This document shows, in pieces, positions 46,366 to 58,576 of a stretch of DNA of 64,000 nucleotides (positions are counted from its first letter, which is position 1; each line of letters starts with the position of its first letter). A program made the position numbers and the translations under genes. Where the stretch lies: positions 2,542,001-2,606,000 of the forward strand of contig JAJGBQ010000005.1 in the NCBI GenBank assembly GCA_022457065.1, given 5' to 3'. This DNA comes from Curvularia sp. ZM96 (lineage: Eukaryota; Ascomycota; Dothideomycetes; Pleosporales; Pleosporaceae). The notes under the pieces were generated by a model. That model worked only from the letters and a program-made list of their open reading frames with translations, was not told the DNA's origin and made no database searches.

Positions 46366-46701
46366 GTCACAATCCTGAGCATGATTAGTATCCCAACCAC
46401 CAGATGGCGCTCATCAAGTGCAAACTTACTCTTGTTACAGTATATGTACGTGTATATATCAAATATATCCACTGGCGACAAGTGATGCTAGGTTGCTGAT
46501 AATTCTCCACGGCAGAGAGCAGGCAGTGCTTCTGAGTGGAAGAGGAATAGAGATGCGCAATGAATCAAGATTAGATTGAAAGAGCCAAAGGCATCTTCTA
46601 TCCATTGAAAGAAGTGAAGGTGTATATAGACAAGAAGAGTTGCTTGGATATAGTAGTTGAGGATGAGGAGGAGGAGTAAGAGGATAAGACCGGCAGAGGG
46701 G

Positions 46702-46709
46702 TTTATATA
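46702..46709 (-). promoter_or_regulatory. TATA box upstream of the Cys/His-rich gene
   Basis: TATATAAA on the minus strand, about 340 bp before the predicted ATG. With the leader intron removed the 5' UTR would be about 250 bases, which supports a transcript in this direction. Confidence 0.5.
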
Positions 46710-46744
46710 CCTGCCTGCGTGACATTCCATTGACGTCAGCGCGC

Positions 46745-46920
46745 GACGCCGGGCAAACGCAGGTACTGTAGGTGAAGGCAGCTGCCGCGTTAGGCCAACG
46801 CAGTGAAGGCAGCAGCTACGCTAGGCAAACGCAACTACTGGCTTTGGTGGCAAGTGAAGGCGGCAGGTGCGTTTGCCTTGCCTCACCAGCACCTTAGTAA
46901 GTGAAGGCAGGCGACAGGAG
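46745..46920. repeat. degenerate tandem motif array
   Basis: Four copies of (G/A)TGAAGGC(A/G)G spaced about 40-60 bp apart alternate with GGCAAACGC or GGCCAACGC; one copy of the latter is inverted (GCGTTTGCC). It lies immediately upstream of the TATA box of the Cys/His-rich gene. Confidence 0.6.
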
Positions 46921-47297
46921 CCTCTCAGTAAATTGTCAAGCCTGGAAGTCGAATCGCTCCATTTTAATCATTTAGCTTCTCTGAGATACTCAGTATCATC
47001 TTTTTACTAGAGAAGAGGGCTGCAATGCTTGACTAGTAGACAACGAACTGCGGCTCGTCAAAGGCAAGGAAGTTGAACTTCAGGAGTGGAGGATCGATGA
47101 GGAAATGAAAGCATACTAGCTTAACAGTTGCCAGTGTGTCTTTGGCGTTCGCAGGCTTGCCTTTAATGTAGCTGCGAGCGCGGACCTTGTAGGAATAGGC
47201 TCTCACTCAAGAAGCAGTTGGATTCGACCTCGTGAGGCTGAGCTTGGAGATTAAGAATATCTATAAGAAATTACAAGCGAGCAAACGTGATTACAAG

Positions 47298-47355
47298 TGA
47301 GCGCAAAAGTAGTAGATGAAGTGATTTTTAGTGACCAAGATCTCTACTAGTTAAT
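47298..47355 (+). repeat. diverged direct repeat, copy B
   Basis: Partner of the copy at 45441-45498, in the same orientation and 1.86 kb away. Shared blocks are TGAGCGC, AGTAGATGAAGT and ACCAAGAT. Confidence 0.55.
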
Positions 47356-50300
47356 GCAAGTAAATATAAATTTTGTATCACCAAGACATATACAATGCAT
47401 CATCTTCACGCCTCTACCTCCCATTTTCTCCTCCTCTCAACACACCTCTTAGAATTCCTTTTCAAAACATCTCGGCAAATACAAATAGATTGCATACTTC
47501 AAACCCTCTTGACAAAGCTATCCGCAATCTCGTTGATGTAGTGCCACAAACACGCCAAAACAGTCTACGTCTGCAGAGCACCAAACTCACGTAAGCCCAG
47601 ACGTTGCAAAATCCATTTCACTCCTCATACCTCACAACCGGTGGAATCGGAGAATGGTGACCTGCAAACCGACCTGACTTCTAAAAGTAGCTGTAGTTGT
47701 CACAAATATTTATTATTTTACTGTATCGATAGCCTTTGTAGGTCATTTTGATTTTCTGATTTTACGGGTGGTGGAAGAGCCCCCCTCACTAGGACTCCAA
47801 GCTGTGCCACCTCCATCTGGCCTTGGCACAAACACAGCATATGTCTCTGAGTGTAATAGCCATTTGTTTGGGAAGGAAACGCGACGTGGGGGCATCTCAA
47901 GTTAGCATGTATTCCGTAATCTACACGTCTAGCACTAACAGCCATGTGGTACCCAGGGATGATGGCGCGCGAGACCTGGTGCGGCTGAGTGTGCTTATTA
48001 CAGCTAATCCAGCGACTTGGTAACCAGGCAAGGAGCAGAGTACAAAAAGAAAACATGTTGAGTGGTTGAGATTGTATCACTTGTTGCAAGGGTGAGACGC
48101 TGGATCACTTAGTGTCTACGTAGTGCTATTCCATAGAACAGCAACGCGGCGATGGACTGAAAATGCAATACAACGCACTAAACTAGGTTTGCGTGCGCCG
48201 CGAGAACACATGTTCAACCATGTGTAGTATGCAGGTAGGCCGAAACGAGAGGGCGAGTCTAGTACGTGGTAGGTTCGGGTGCGATGCTTGGTGTGTGTCG
48301 GACTGTTTACGTGCCAACTATAATCTTACTGTACAGAACAAGGATTGTGGTCTGTAAGCATATTCCTAGGAGTTTCCAATTCTGGGAGACGAGGTGAGAT
48401 TGCGCGTTGCTGGAAGCAGAGGCGCTGACCAGTGACCATTATGTGACTTGACATCGTATGTTGTCATGAACAGGCATGGTCAAATCTTATTTTTTGTAAC
48501 CCTCGACGGTTTTCGGCGACATGATTGCGTGGAGGGCGCGCCAACGCATTCGTGCTGCCGTGGTGGTGTGCCAGTAAGCACGCGTGTAAATAAGGTAGCT
48601 ATGACGAGATGCAGTGGTAAGTGGCTAGCAGGGCAGTTTCACTTAGCTTACCTTGTGCGGCCGCGACACCACCAGATCCAGTCACCAGCAGATATGATGT
48701 AGGTGTACAGAGTCATAAAGCTGACCAAGGGGGTGGCCACGACGAGTTTTGTGTGACACAGCATATGGAAAAACAAAAGCCATCAACTCGTGTCCAGGGC
48801 CGCCCACGAGTGCTGAGTGGGCACTATTTTAGGAATGACGGAGAAAAGGGAAGAAGGGCGTACGAGGGCGTATCGATAAAGCAACAGGACTCGATTGTCG
48901 GAAGCCTTCCGAAACTGTATGCATGAGCGCATGCGGCTCGCTGGCATCGCCGTAGTGTTTGGAAGACGAGGCGTCTACATGTTACTTGGCAAGTGCTTTT
49001 CCAATAATGAAGCGTCAGCGTATCTGTGACGAGGCTCGGATCATGGCAGGGTATCGAAACGACTCAGACACCTTGCAGGGCAGGGCGAGGATAAAGACAT
49101 TATACCAGAGGCATCAATATAGGCACCGGAGCCGGTGCAGTGGACTAGACGGCGATCGACGGCGGAAATTTCTCCTGGCTGGTGCGACAAAACGATCGAG
49201 TCGTGCCATTCTTGCGGTACTGGCACGCGAATTGCTACAGGGCTACAGGGCTCAGGGAACACAGGATCGGAGAAAGCCTCGGATTGTGCAGCCCAAAAGG
49301 TGGTCAAAGAGGAGGCTGGGTGGATTGGGCGCCAGTCCAGAAGGCCCCCTCAAGGAGATCACCCAGGGCAGGGTGCCGAGGTGGACACAAGAGGCAACCC
49401 TGGCTGATCGTGCCCAAGCCTTGCACCGGGGAGAGTTTGCGCAGGTCCGGGACAAAGCATGTCTTGTCTCGTTGCGGAAAAGCTAGGATGAACGAGGACA
49501 GCTTTTGCCTGCCTGGGAGGCTTCTGTGCTGCATGCGGATTATACGATAAGGACCGAATCAAGACGAGTGTGAAACGTTGGCAGATGGGACAGCTCTGGG
49601 AGGACAATCTGTCCAGATGGAGCAAGTGACTCCACCGGCTAATGCTGTCGCACCGCTTGCCCCCCGTCTGTTCCTGTCAGTCGACGACCAGTAACATGAC
49701 TGCAACTCGTGGTGGGAGTTCTCGTCTCCGGCGACGTAAACTGGATCGAACCGGGCCGGTCAGCGTGTGTAACCACAGAGTCAGCGACAGGGAGCTTTTC
49801 AGCCAAGCGGCTTCGCGGGCACTCTTCCAGTAGCCAGGGCGAAGATCCACATGAGAGGTGTTCCACGTGTGAACAGGGTTAACTTTGCAGCTGCTGATCC
49901 TTTTCGAGAAAGTCAACCCTTGCCTTCGCTTCCACTAACATGGACTTCCGGTGCACAGTGCAGTAGCGCGCTCAAAAGGGGAGTGCCAGAAGCCGTTCAG
50001 ACCCACCTTCCCAGCTCCCCGCAAGCCATCACCTTACGATCATAATTTCGACAAAGTTTTCTGTGGAGAGGTCTGTCAAGCAGCTGTCAGGTAGGGGTTC
50101 GACTGGCAGCGATAACGCTGCTAATACACGAAAAAAATAACTTTTTTTTTTTTTGTGAATCACATACGATGCGCCGAGTAGTGTAACGGCGAAAGGGTGG
50201 ACGGGTTTGGATCCTGCACTGTGCGAGGACAACGAGCCTCATTTGGATGCTCGAGCGGATGCGAGTTCTGTCTGTGAGTACTATCAGTCAGTCAGGCCCG

Positions 50301-52649
50301 TCAATCAGCCAATCAGTCAGGCGTGGCCGGGTGGATAGCGCAGACGAGCATAGGCTGAAGATCAGAAAGTTTGAGGGCGTCCAGCTTGCCACTCGGCAGA
50401 TGCAACCAACTACGACGCACGCTTGGGTAGACCAGAGAGCCTGCAAAAAAGCTTTATCTTATCAATCCAAGAAGCATCATGGATGTGTAGTGTGCATATG
50501 TACGAGCAAGCACATTAGGAGTGTAAACGGCGTGCAGGCAACAAGCGGTGTCGCGTGGCTCTTGGCTGGTATTTCCTGGGAAGGAAAGAAAGGACGGGGA
50601 TGCCCTGGACAGCGTCTCAGGCTAAGTGTACTGCTTCATCCCCTGGTCAAACTATCGACCAGGAAACCTTTTTGATCGGGGCCAATCAAGAGGGCAGCGA
50701 TCAAGGCATTTAGTGATACATTGTCTCTGGCATAAACGGCTGCATTCTGGCCAGTGTGCAAATCGGCAGCGGAGCAGCGGAGCAACGTAAGCCTGAAATG
50801 CGGATCAAGATGTCACCACCGACTCAGGACCCAGAGCAAGTCGCGGACGGGACAGGCTCCGCAGGGGCGGAAACCAGGACAGAAAAGCTGGGCTGACCGG
50901 ATGGCGGGCGCGTGTGTGGGTGGGCAAAGGCTGGCACAAAGCGAGATGTGCATCGAACGGGTGTAGAGGGCGGATTGAAGGATCCGTGGGCTTGGAGGCG
51001 CGGAAGGGAGGTAGTGTTCCGGTAGCTTTCCATGGCGACGCGTCGGTTGGCGCTGCGACCACGTCGCACTGGCTCAGGGCCGGATCCGTGTCGGTGAAGG
51101 GTGCAAGCCGTGGGCAGAATGCTACATGGCCGGCGACTCAGCGGGCGCGATCGCCTTCCAAAGCATTCGAGAACAAACAGCCGAGCGAGCATTTTGTGTG
51201 ACGTGGGGCGCGCTAGGGGAGCCGGGCCTCGCTCTCATTACGGAAGGCGGAAGAGGCTTTGTTTTTCTGCAGCTGGGCTGGGGAGTGCAGTAGGGACGGC
51301 GAGCACAAACACGAGGGAGGGAGGGTGGTGGTGGTGGTGGAGGTAAGGAGTTTGTTTTGTGCGGCACTTTTTCTTGTGGTGGGATTGATGACCCAAGGGG
51401 TGGATATGGAAGGGAGGTGGTGGCAACGCAGGCAGGAGCGACGCGTGCGTGGCCACCAGATCCCACGTGGCGGGCCCAGACACGGGCGATACGGCCGGCT
51501 TGGATGGGTGCGATGAGGATACACACGCCCACACCCAGCCACCCACTCGACGCAAAAACACACAGAAACACGGCCAGGAGTGGCGACGAGGCCGCACAAG
51601 GAAAGGGCATCCCGCCGCCGCCCACGCAAAAGGAAGGACACGAACTCCACGGTCCCAGCGCCCAGTCACCCGGCAGCACGGAAGCACACTGATACCGTCT
51701 GACTCCTGCGAGGCGTGTAGTAGACAAGCGGCTGGCACAGGCGCGCCCCTGCACGCACACAGGGCTGGAAAAAGAGCGACAAACAGTGAAGTGATTCAGG
51801 AAAAAGGCCGCGGACGGGGAAGGACTCCCGAACGCCCGTGAGACGTGTGAACCTTTTGTCGTTGCTTCTGAGCCAACAAAAGACGGCACGGCGGCGAGTC
51901 AATGGCAGGAGGGCGGGCTCACAGACAGCACGCAAACACGCCGGGCGGCGGCGCGGCGTGGTGGTTGTCGAAGCGGCGGCGGTGGTGGTGGTGGTGGTAT
52001 CTCATCTCAGCCTGAGTGACGGCAGATGGGCCGAGGGTGGGCAGTCCGGTCAGCGACGAGCAGGAATCTGGCAGGGCAGCGAGTTTGCGATGACCGGGCG
52101 AGGTTGCTTGCGCAGCGGGAGCCCAAGCCCATGCCTCCCCACCCCTGCCCTGCCCTCCTGCCCTGCCACTGCCAGCGCGCGTCGCAGCCAGCGCAGCCGT
52201 TGGCGTGGCCGTGAGTAGCGCTGCAGGTACGCCGCGCTAGAAGGGCACGCCGACAGGGGGTCAACCACCTCCGTGGATTTGAGCGCGCAGATCACCCTGG
52301 CTCCCTGCGCCCAAGGGAGCGACCATGAAACAGGCCGAATGACCCGTCGCTCCCGGAACGTCATGTAGTCAGGGCGTTTTACCTCTGAAAAGCACTGTCG
52401 CTCATTTCATTTGTCTGGCCGACGGAGCCAAGGCCAGCTCGCAAGTCAGTCACCAAACCCCTTATTTTCTAGCTGCGAAATATAGAAGGCTTTATACCCG
52501 CCCGTGGTGCATTCACTCTTGCTCTCATCATCCTCACTCCTTCCAGCTACCGACACTCATTCTTCCCCCACGCATCCCCAGTCCGCTGCCAGCCAGTCCA
52601 CTGGAACGCGCCGCCTAATCCAAGCCCGCCCGCCTCCGCCGCCGCGCTT

Positions 52650-52678
52650 CTACTACTACTACTACTACTACTACTACT
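52650..52678. repeat. trinucleotide run (TAC)n
   Basis: About nine uninterrupted TAC units inside a pyrimidine-rich, leader-like stretch. Confidence 0.85.
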
Positions 52679-52888
52679 CCTCTTCTTCTCTTACCCGCGC
52701 TCGCCGCCAACGACACTCGTTCTCGTCGGTCCCGTCCATTCACGCCCGACTCTCGCACTGGCCAATTGTTCAGCTTTCGCTGACAAGCTGTATTCCCCAA
52801 TCGGTACGTCTTGCTGCACCATCTACGTGACACGCTTGGCCAGCATGGCGCTAACACCTATAAAGCACACGACACACTCGTCAACACC

Positions 52889-52984
52889 ATGATCTTCAGA
52901 GAATCATCCGACTCACTCCTCATGGGACGTGGCGCTTATGATACCACTGGCACTCCCAAGCCTCCGCCACCACCGCCAAAATAA
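52889..52984 (+). CDS. possible 31-codon ORF with polyproline end
   Basis: A short ORF with a good fungal start context (CAACACCATGA). It begins MIFRESSDSLLMGRGAYD and ends in six prolines and a lysine. It is hydrophilic with no signal peptide, membrane span or CAAX box. Codons are unremarkable for this genome. It follows a long pyrimidine-rich leader-like stretch, but a TATAAAG only about 31 bp upstream of the ATG would place transcription start at or past the ATG. It could be a microprotein, an upstream ORF in a long ARPC5 leader (ARPC5 starts 1.2 kb downstream), or chance. Confidence 0.35.
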   Translation: MIFRESSDSLLMGRGAYDTTGTPKPPPPPPK

Positions 52985-54190
52985 GGCAATCGTCATGCAG
53001 TCCCAACCGACCATTGCTTTTCGAAACTTGCTTTTCAATCAATCGCATTCACGCCCTGCAATCGCATCACAGCCACCAATGGTCGGGTTGGGACCAGAGG
53101 GACGGCACGTTGCGCATCGTAAGTCAGCCGCATCAACACCCCATCGTTACACAGTGGCTAACATTGCGTCACAGTCTTCCTTCCACTGCTCGCCGACGCC
53201 ATTACGATCGAGCAGCCCGCTGGTTCCACAGCGCTTTTGCTTCCTCCGAGCTTTATCGAGATTACGCCCTTTTAATCACTCGCAATCCTTCCGATTCTTG
53301 CAGCAACCTAATACCCCCTCGGCCTTTTACGGTTTCTGTCCCGCGTCATCGAGCGCCTCGTACAACTCTTCTCACCACGTTCAGCGACACTTTCTTACGG
53401 CAAAAAGTACTCTTTTCCTTTTCACACGGCGTTTCTTATAGACAGGGTTGGGCCCAGGCATAGATACCAAAAACGGATTTGGCTTTTTCTTTTTCTTTTT
53501 TCTTCTTGTGGGCCCCTTCAATGAGGGCAGCAAAAAACGGGTAGAGAGATCTCCATTGCCTGCCTTCACTGGCACTCCCGGGCATGGACTGTATTGTACA
53601 CTATAGCGCGTTGGGTTTGGGATCGCGGCATCTGCCAGCGTTGCGACGATTTTGCGTTCCCTGCAACGCTCTTGACGAAGGGCATGTATTAGCCGCTACC
53701 CATGGTTTTGGAATTTTAGACAGATTGCCTGGGCCGTGGTAATCGGTGTTTCGCGACACCACTGGCATCAGTTAGACTAATCAACATTGTACTACTACTA
53801 CATAATAGCGTATGCGGTGATGACTTGGCTGTGCGGTATGATGATGTGTTCGACCCGCGCCAGCGGAACCCGATTCCCCCCTGCCCATGCAAGCAGAACA
53901 GCGGCAGACACCATGTCGTCGACGATGCCTGACGCTGTCTTTTGCTGTGCTGTGTGGTTGGTGGCTGCCACGCGTGGCCCAAAGAGTGGAGACGTGGCGA
54001 CTGCACCCCACGACGTCGGCGTCCCGATTTGCGTCCACCTCACCGCAAGCTCCACCACTGCCAGCGCGACCTCTTTGCTGTATCCTCAAACACCGCCATT
54101 TACACACCCACGCTCGACCCCCATTCTCGAACCCCCCAACTCCAAGCCCCCCGTCTTCCCTCTCGGCCGCAGCCGCTGCAGTTTCCCACC
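52985..54190. other. intergenic region upstream of ARPC5
   Basis: About 1.2 kb. A GTAAGT donor near 53119 and CACAG acceptor near 53175 could mark a leader intron. Pyrimidine-rich DNA precedes the ARPC5 start. The 170-residue frame at 52929-53441 has no family features. Confidence 0.45.
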
Positions 54191-54961
54191 ATGGCCGCTG
54201 TCAATTGGCGCACCATCAACATTGATGCCCTAGATCCGGATAGCCCCGCCAACTTCGACCTCAGCTCTCTTGTCCCTGCCGTCACGCCCATCTCGACAGC
54301 CGACGTCCAGAACAATGCCTCACAGATACGGCAGCTGCTTCGCGGCGGAGACAATGAGGGTGCCCTCCAAAGCGCATTAGAGAACCCACCATACGGCGCA
54401 GACGACAAGGGAAAGGTATGCTCCCCCCACGGTGTCGCACAGCGGGGTCGGGTAGCTTGAAGCAAGCTCATGTTTCTAACTCTCTACACAGGAGGCTCAC
54501 CTTGCCGTCGTAATTGAGATTCTTCAGTCGATACGACAGTCGGACATGTCGCCCATCCTCAGCCGGATATACAGCTCGCCGGGCGGAACAGAGGCGCTGG
54601 ACGTCTTGATGAAGTACATGTACGTGCATCATTGCACAATTGCACAGCTATCCACACATACACAGCTTCTGAATCAGGACTGACCATATTCCTTCAGCTA
54701 CAAAGGCATGGCACAATCGAACCCAACAGGCACGGCACGCAACATCACGCCTCAGCCCACTGGCTTCTCTCAGATCCATGCCCGGGGCGGCGGCGAGGGC
54801 GGAGGTCAGGCCATGAGCGTGTTGCTCAGCTGGCATGAGAAGGTAGGCTTACCCGTGTCTTGGACACTGCTTAATGCCTTTGCACTAACAACCGGTAGCT
54901 GGTGGATATTGCTGGCCCAGGCTCCATTGTGAGGGTCATGGCTGATCGGCGTACTGTCTGA
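54191..54961 (+). CDS. ARC15: actin-related protein 2/3 complex subunit 5
   Basis: Four exons, 54191-54415, 54492-54619, 54698-54842 and 54899-54961, give 186 residues. The second donor was set at GTACGT so that the join gives LMKYIYKGMAQ, as in the family; the alternative one codon later breaks frame. ARPC5 (p16) features include WRTINIDALDPD at the start, QIRQLLRGGDNEGALQSALE, LSWHEKLVDIAGPGSIVRVM and RRTV at the end. It is a peripheral helical subunit stabilising the Arp2/3 complex, which nucleates branched actin at endocytic patches. A Gly-rich insert (RGGGEGGGQ) before the last helices is typical of fungal members. Confidence 0.94.
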
Positions 54962-57667
54962 ACTGGTGGTCCCTAGGTGCTTGCCTAAACCATGTGCTCC
55001 AACAACACGAGTCTGAGCGGTTAAATTTCAGCCTAATCATCACAACAGCCCTTTGTTGACAGGGAGACGCAACCATCAGTGTCAACAGTGTTCCCAGCCG
55101 GATCAGAGTGCAATCTAACCAACGAAGCCGTGGCGCACCATTCTCTCTTTCTGTCCTTGTCCGTCCCGTCCCCTTGTTGTCACATCCACAACGTATCCGC
55201 CAGCATCTGCCATGCACAAAGTTGCAACCGATGAAATGAAAAAAAATTCTTAGGCCTCCATCAGAGTCATAAACAAGCTATGCTGCGTGGCAGCCATGCA
55301 TGTCCCTGCACAAATGTGTGAAATATGCAGACGCACTGACACGTACTTTTCTACCGGCCTTGCAGAAGAAGGCTTCCTCAGCCCTATTATGACACACGGC
55401 CACGTCGCTCCCCCAACGCGACGACTCTTCATTTCGCGGACACGGGAAGTCACGATGCTAGCGTGCGCCTTCATCATAGGGGGGAGGCGCTAGCCACTCG
55501 CCCACGCGGCATAGCTTCCACGCGAGCTCTCCTAGCGTGCAGTCCGAGCGCCTCGTAGCTGCCACATGGGGACAGCACCATCCTTGGTCGGCTGCGCTAA
55601 TCTGGCGTTGGGCGCCCGTTGCCAGATGAAACACTGTCTCAGTGCCTGTGTCCGTGTCATTGCTTTTGCCTTCCCTCCCTTAGCCCAACCATTGAAACAA
55701 CGCATACGTTCCAAAGAAGGAAGTAAAAAACAGAGTTCGCAGCCCTTATCGATTAGCAAGTGTATGAGCAGCAAGCTTCATCTCTGCAGCATCCATCCCT
55801 CTAATTCCTATGTACAAGGAACCCGTCGTCAGCCCGGTGTGGATACGCAAACCGGCTTCTGGAAGCAATTTCGGCTTCCTTTTTCTTCTGCCGTAGGGCT
55901 GCGACACGTCTAATAACCAACCGTGGACGCTTGGAAACTTCCGCCATATTACCACTCACCTCTTCACTATACTACAGACGCGGAACAAGAAACATATCAT
56001 GCCAATTCGCACCCACCTGCATCCTTCTATATACATGACAGTTTTATTTTGTACGAAGTGTACCGCTCCGGGGCTTCTTCCGCCGCGACGACAAGCCGCA
56101 CCCTGGCTGATCGCGCATCATCGGCGTGTCATCAGGCATTGATGATGGAGGGTGTCTCAACTTCACCTGACTTTGCCCTTCTGTTGCCAATGCCGCTGCG
56201 TACTCTAACATTCTCAAAACTGCACAGCCACACAGCGATACGCCCACTACACCCCTACTCCCTGCGTCAGTTCTCAGTATCGGAGCACCACCTCGCTTAT
56301 CTTGCAGGTCACATCATCACGTGTGTGGTGGCGATGTCTATCACCCTCTTCCCTTCCTCCGTCCACCATGCCTCGGCAGGTTTACCTCGGTGCCTCTTCC
56401 ATTTCCTTTTCCGGCTTGCCTTCTTTTCTAGTCTCTTTGCCTCCCGTCCGCCCGGTCCTTGTTTCAGGACCTGTCTTGTGGATGCGGGTCGGCGGCATGA
56501 CATGGGGGCTTTTTGTGGGCGGCCGGAGGGCTGCAACAGGGTTCACTTTGTCCTGCATTGTGTCTCGCTCTCTTTTGCCTTTCTTTCTTTTTCTCCCTAG
56601 TTCTTATACTTTGTTTCTCGATATGGATGGTGAGTGGTGTGAGATCTGGAAAAAGTAAGCATAGGAGAAGAACAAAGACAGAGCTAGGCTCAGGAATGAG
56701 TCGTCATTTGGGTGGGTGAGAGTCATTGCCTAGAGTCATGTAACCCACCCCTCCCCTTTTCTTTTGTTGTTGACACCCCGCGTGTGTGAGAGTGGGTGAA
56801 GTACATGTCCTCACGTGTAAACATATAGTACTACACCACTTTATCCATCGTCCTTATCCGCTACTAGAAAAGTAAGCCCCTTTGCCTTATCTTTTCCACC
56901 ACCGTAGTACTGTTGGATAAAAAAGCATTCTGTTCGTGGTCTTCTTCGACACTGCATAGCAGTCCAACCGGTGAAAGACTTTTGTTTCTTCGTCAAAGTG
57001 CGAAGTATTTCCCTGCTAGAAAAAAAGAACAGCAGAACAATGGCCTGATGAGGGGATCGGTGCAAAGGACCGACAAATTACTTGTTGCAATGCAACTACT
57101 ACGGTCGCCCGTTTTCTTTCTTCCTTGTTGAACGGTAAACTTGCCAAACCCACTAAGTGCTAAAGGAAATATTCATTTGTCTGACAAACACCCGCCCCCG
57201 CTTCGTAATATGCAACAATCACTAGTCATTCCAAAAACCATCCGCCAGTCTGAACGAGGGACTTGGAGTATTACTTCCTCTTCACCTGACTAAAGCACAT
57301 GATTTCAAACACCATGATGAACGCGCTGAGTGGTTAGAATATAGCTCATGTATCATTGCTAGAAAAAAAACAATACAAAGATAGCTCTTGGGTATCAATG
57401 CCGACTGCCCCCTCATTCCTAGAACGCCAGATCCCCTTTTCTTTTCCCTCATAACAACCAGAAGAATAACTCGTGAATTATACAATACAGGTAGAAAGAA
57501 TCATGATGATGATGCTCCCCAACCTCTCTTGGCATGAAGTGCAGTTCTCATAGCATCTTTTGAACAGCCAGAACCCACTCGGGGTACCAGAGTTCTACGC
57601 CTCCGTCAGACCCAGTACCGTATCTGGTAAACTAGACATGGGCGAATGCGTGTTGCTGCTGTGCGTC
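54962..57667. other. intergenic region
   Basis: About 2.7 kb. A 225-codon frame at 55923-56600 (+) starts at GTG and reads as low-quality Ser/His/Leu-rich sequence, so it is not called. T-rich and C-rich tracts at 56340-56620 resemble leader or UTR sequence. No repeat or RNA gene is recognised. Confidence 0.5.
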
Positions 57668-58576
57668 TTATACAGCACTGTCATGCTGCCTAGCCACCTC
57701 CGGCTGCACATGTGCCTGCGCTGGCTGCGCTAATCCATCCTGTTCCACTACGCCATCTTGCTTGACTGCCTTTTCCGTACGAGCATGCGTAGACATGGGG
57801 CCGTAGGCGTCAATGTGCGCGAGCGAGTGCCATAGCAGATACGTGCTGTTATTCCGGCATCAGTAAAAGAAAAAGACTACAGTACGGCTGTGGAAGAGGG
57901 AGGGATCCTTACCTCACAAACGTGAATACCATCCCCGGCCACAAAAACACCACGCTGGCAATCGCCCGCCCGTTTTTACTATACTTCATCGGACTGCCGC
58001 CGTACAAAGCCAGTAGCCGCCGTGCATTTGCTGCATTCGTACCTGAGACGTATGCGCTCTGCGTGGCGACAATGTATGTGTATGCCAGGGCACACGAGAG
58101 CGTAAGCATGCAAGCGAACACGGAGCAGATTTTCCAGGCAATTTTGACGCTGCGGGATTCAAAGCGCTCGGGCCAGAAGAGGTCGAAGAAGAAGGCGGCG
58201 CCGAAGATGGTGGCGACGAAGATGCCGACAAAGATGTTGTAGGATGCGATGCCGACGAAGTTGTTGTTGTGCACCGTTACGTTGGAGTTGAGTCGCGAGA
58301 CGAATTTTTGCTGGTCGACATAGTCTGATAGATGTTAGTTGCGAACTGTAGTTATAGAGATGTTGGGAAGGAGGTAGAAGAGGGATGCTGAGGATGCTTA
58401 GACGTACCAGACAACGCAGCGGTTCCTAGACTCTCACTGACAACGCACAGAATCATGGCGAGCTGGTAGATGATGAACTTTGTGCGGCGGTTGTGATACT
58501 TTGTGTTCCACATGTAGCCGGACTTGAATTTGCCCCACTGCATCTCCTTCAGGTCCAGACCCCATATTACCGCCAT
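57668..58576 (-). CDS. four-span fungal membrane protein
   Basis: Three exons, 58576-58408, 58324-57913 and 57845-57668, give 252 residues. Four hydrophobic segments are visible: FIIYQLAMILCVVSESLGTAAL, SYNIFVGIFVATIFGAAFFF, ICSVFACMLTLSCALAYTY and ASVVFLWPGMVFTFV. The N-terminus MAVIWGLDLKEMQWGKFKSGYMW and the loop DYVDQQKFVSRLNSNVTVHNNN are hydrophilic, and the C-terminal 55 residues are polar with many Gln/His/Ala. This pattern occurs as an unnamed family in Pezizomycotina. There is no cleavable signal and no catalytic motif. Location is probably plasma or vacuolar membrane, inferred only. Confidence 0.78.

Larger units (their letters stand above)
46366..52888. other. long intergenic region
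   Basis: About 6.5 kb, the longest stretch here without a convincing gene. The left part (46.4-48.1 kb) has the TATA box, motif array and repeat copy B. The right part (48.5-52.5 kb) is GC-rich with GGT runs near 51328 and 51985 and many overlapping long frames on both strands, none with family resemblance. A pyrimidine-rich leader-like stretch with a TAC/CTA trinucleotide run occupies 52500-52700. Confidence 0.5.

Noticed and set aside
47718..48089. 123-codon minus-strand frame
   Set aside because: No domain, splice or promoter support in repeat-bearing noncoding DNA.
48959..49486. 175-codon + strand frame
   Set aside because: Arg-rich low-quality sequence with competing frames on both strands and no splice or promoter support.
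50165..50225. tRNA-like A and B box sequences
   Set aside because: A B-box-like GGTTTGGATCC is present, but no acceptor, D or anticodon stems can be folded around it.
51122..51889. 255-codon minus-strand frame
   Set aside because: Lies in a GC-rich, stop-poor stretch where long frames overlap in several frames on both strands; no family features.
55923..56600. 225-codon + strand frame
   Set aside because: Begins at GTG, has no recognisable domain and reads like a T/C-rich untranslated stretch.
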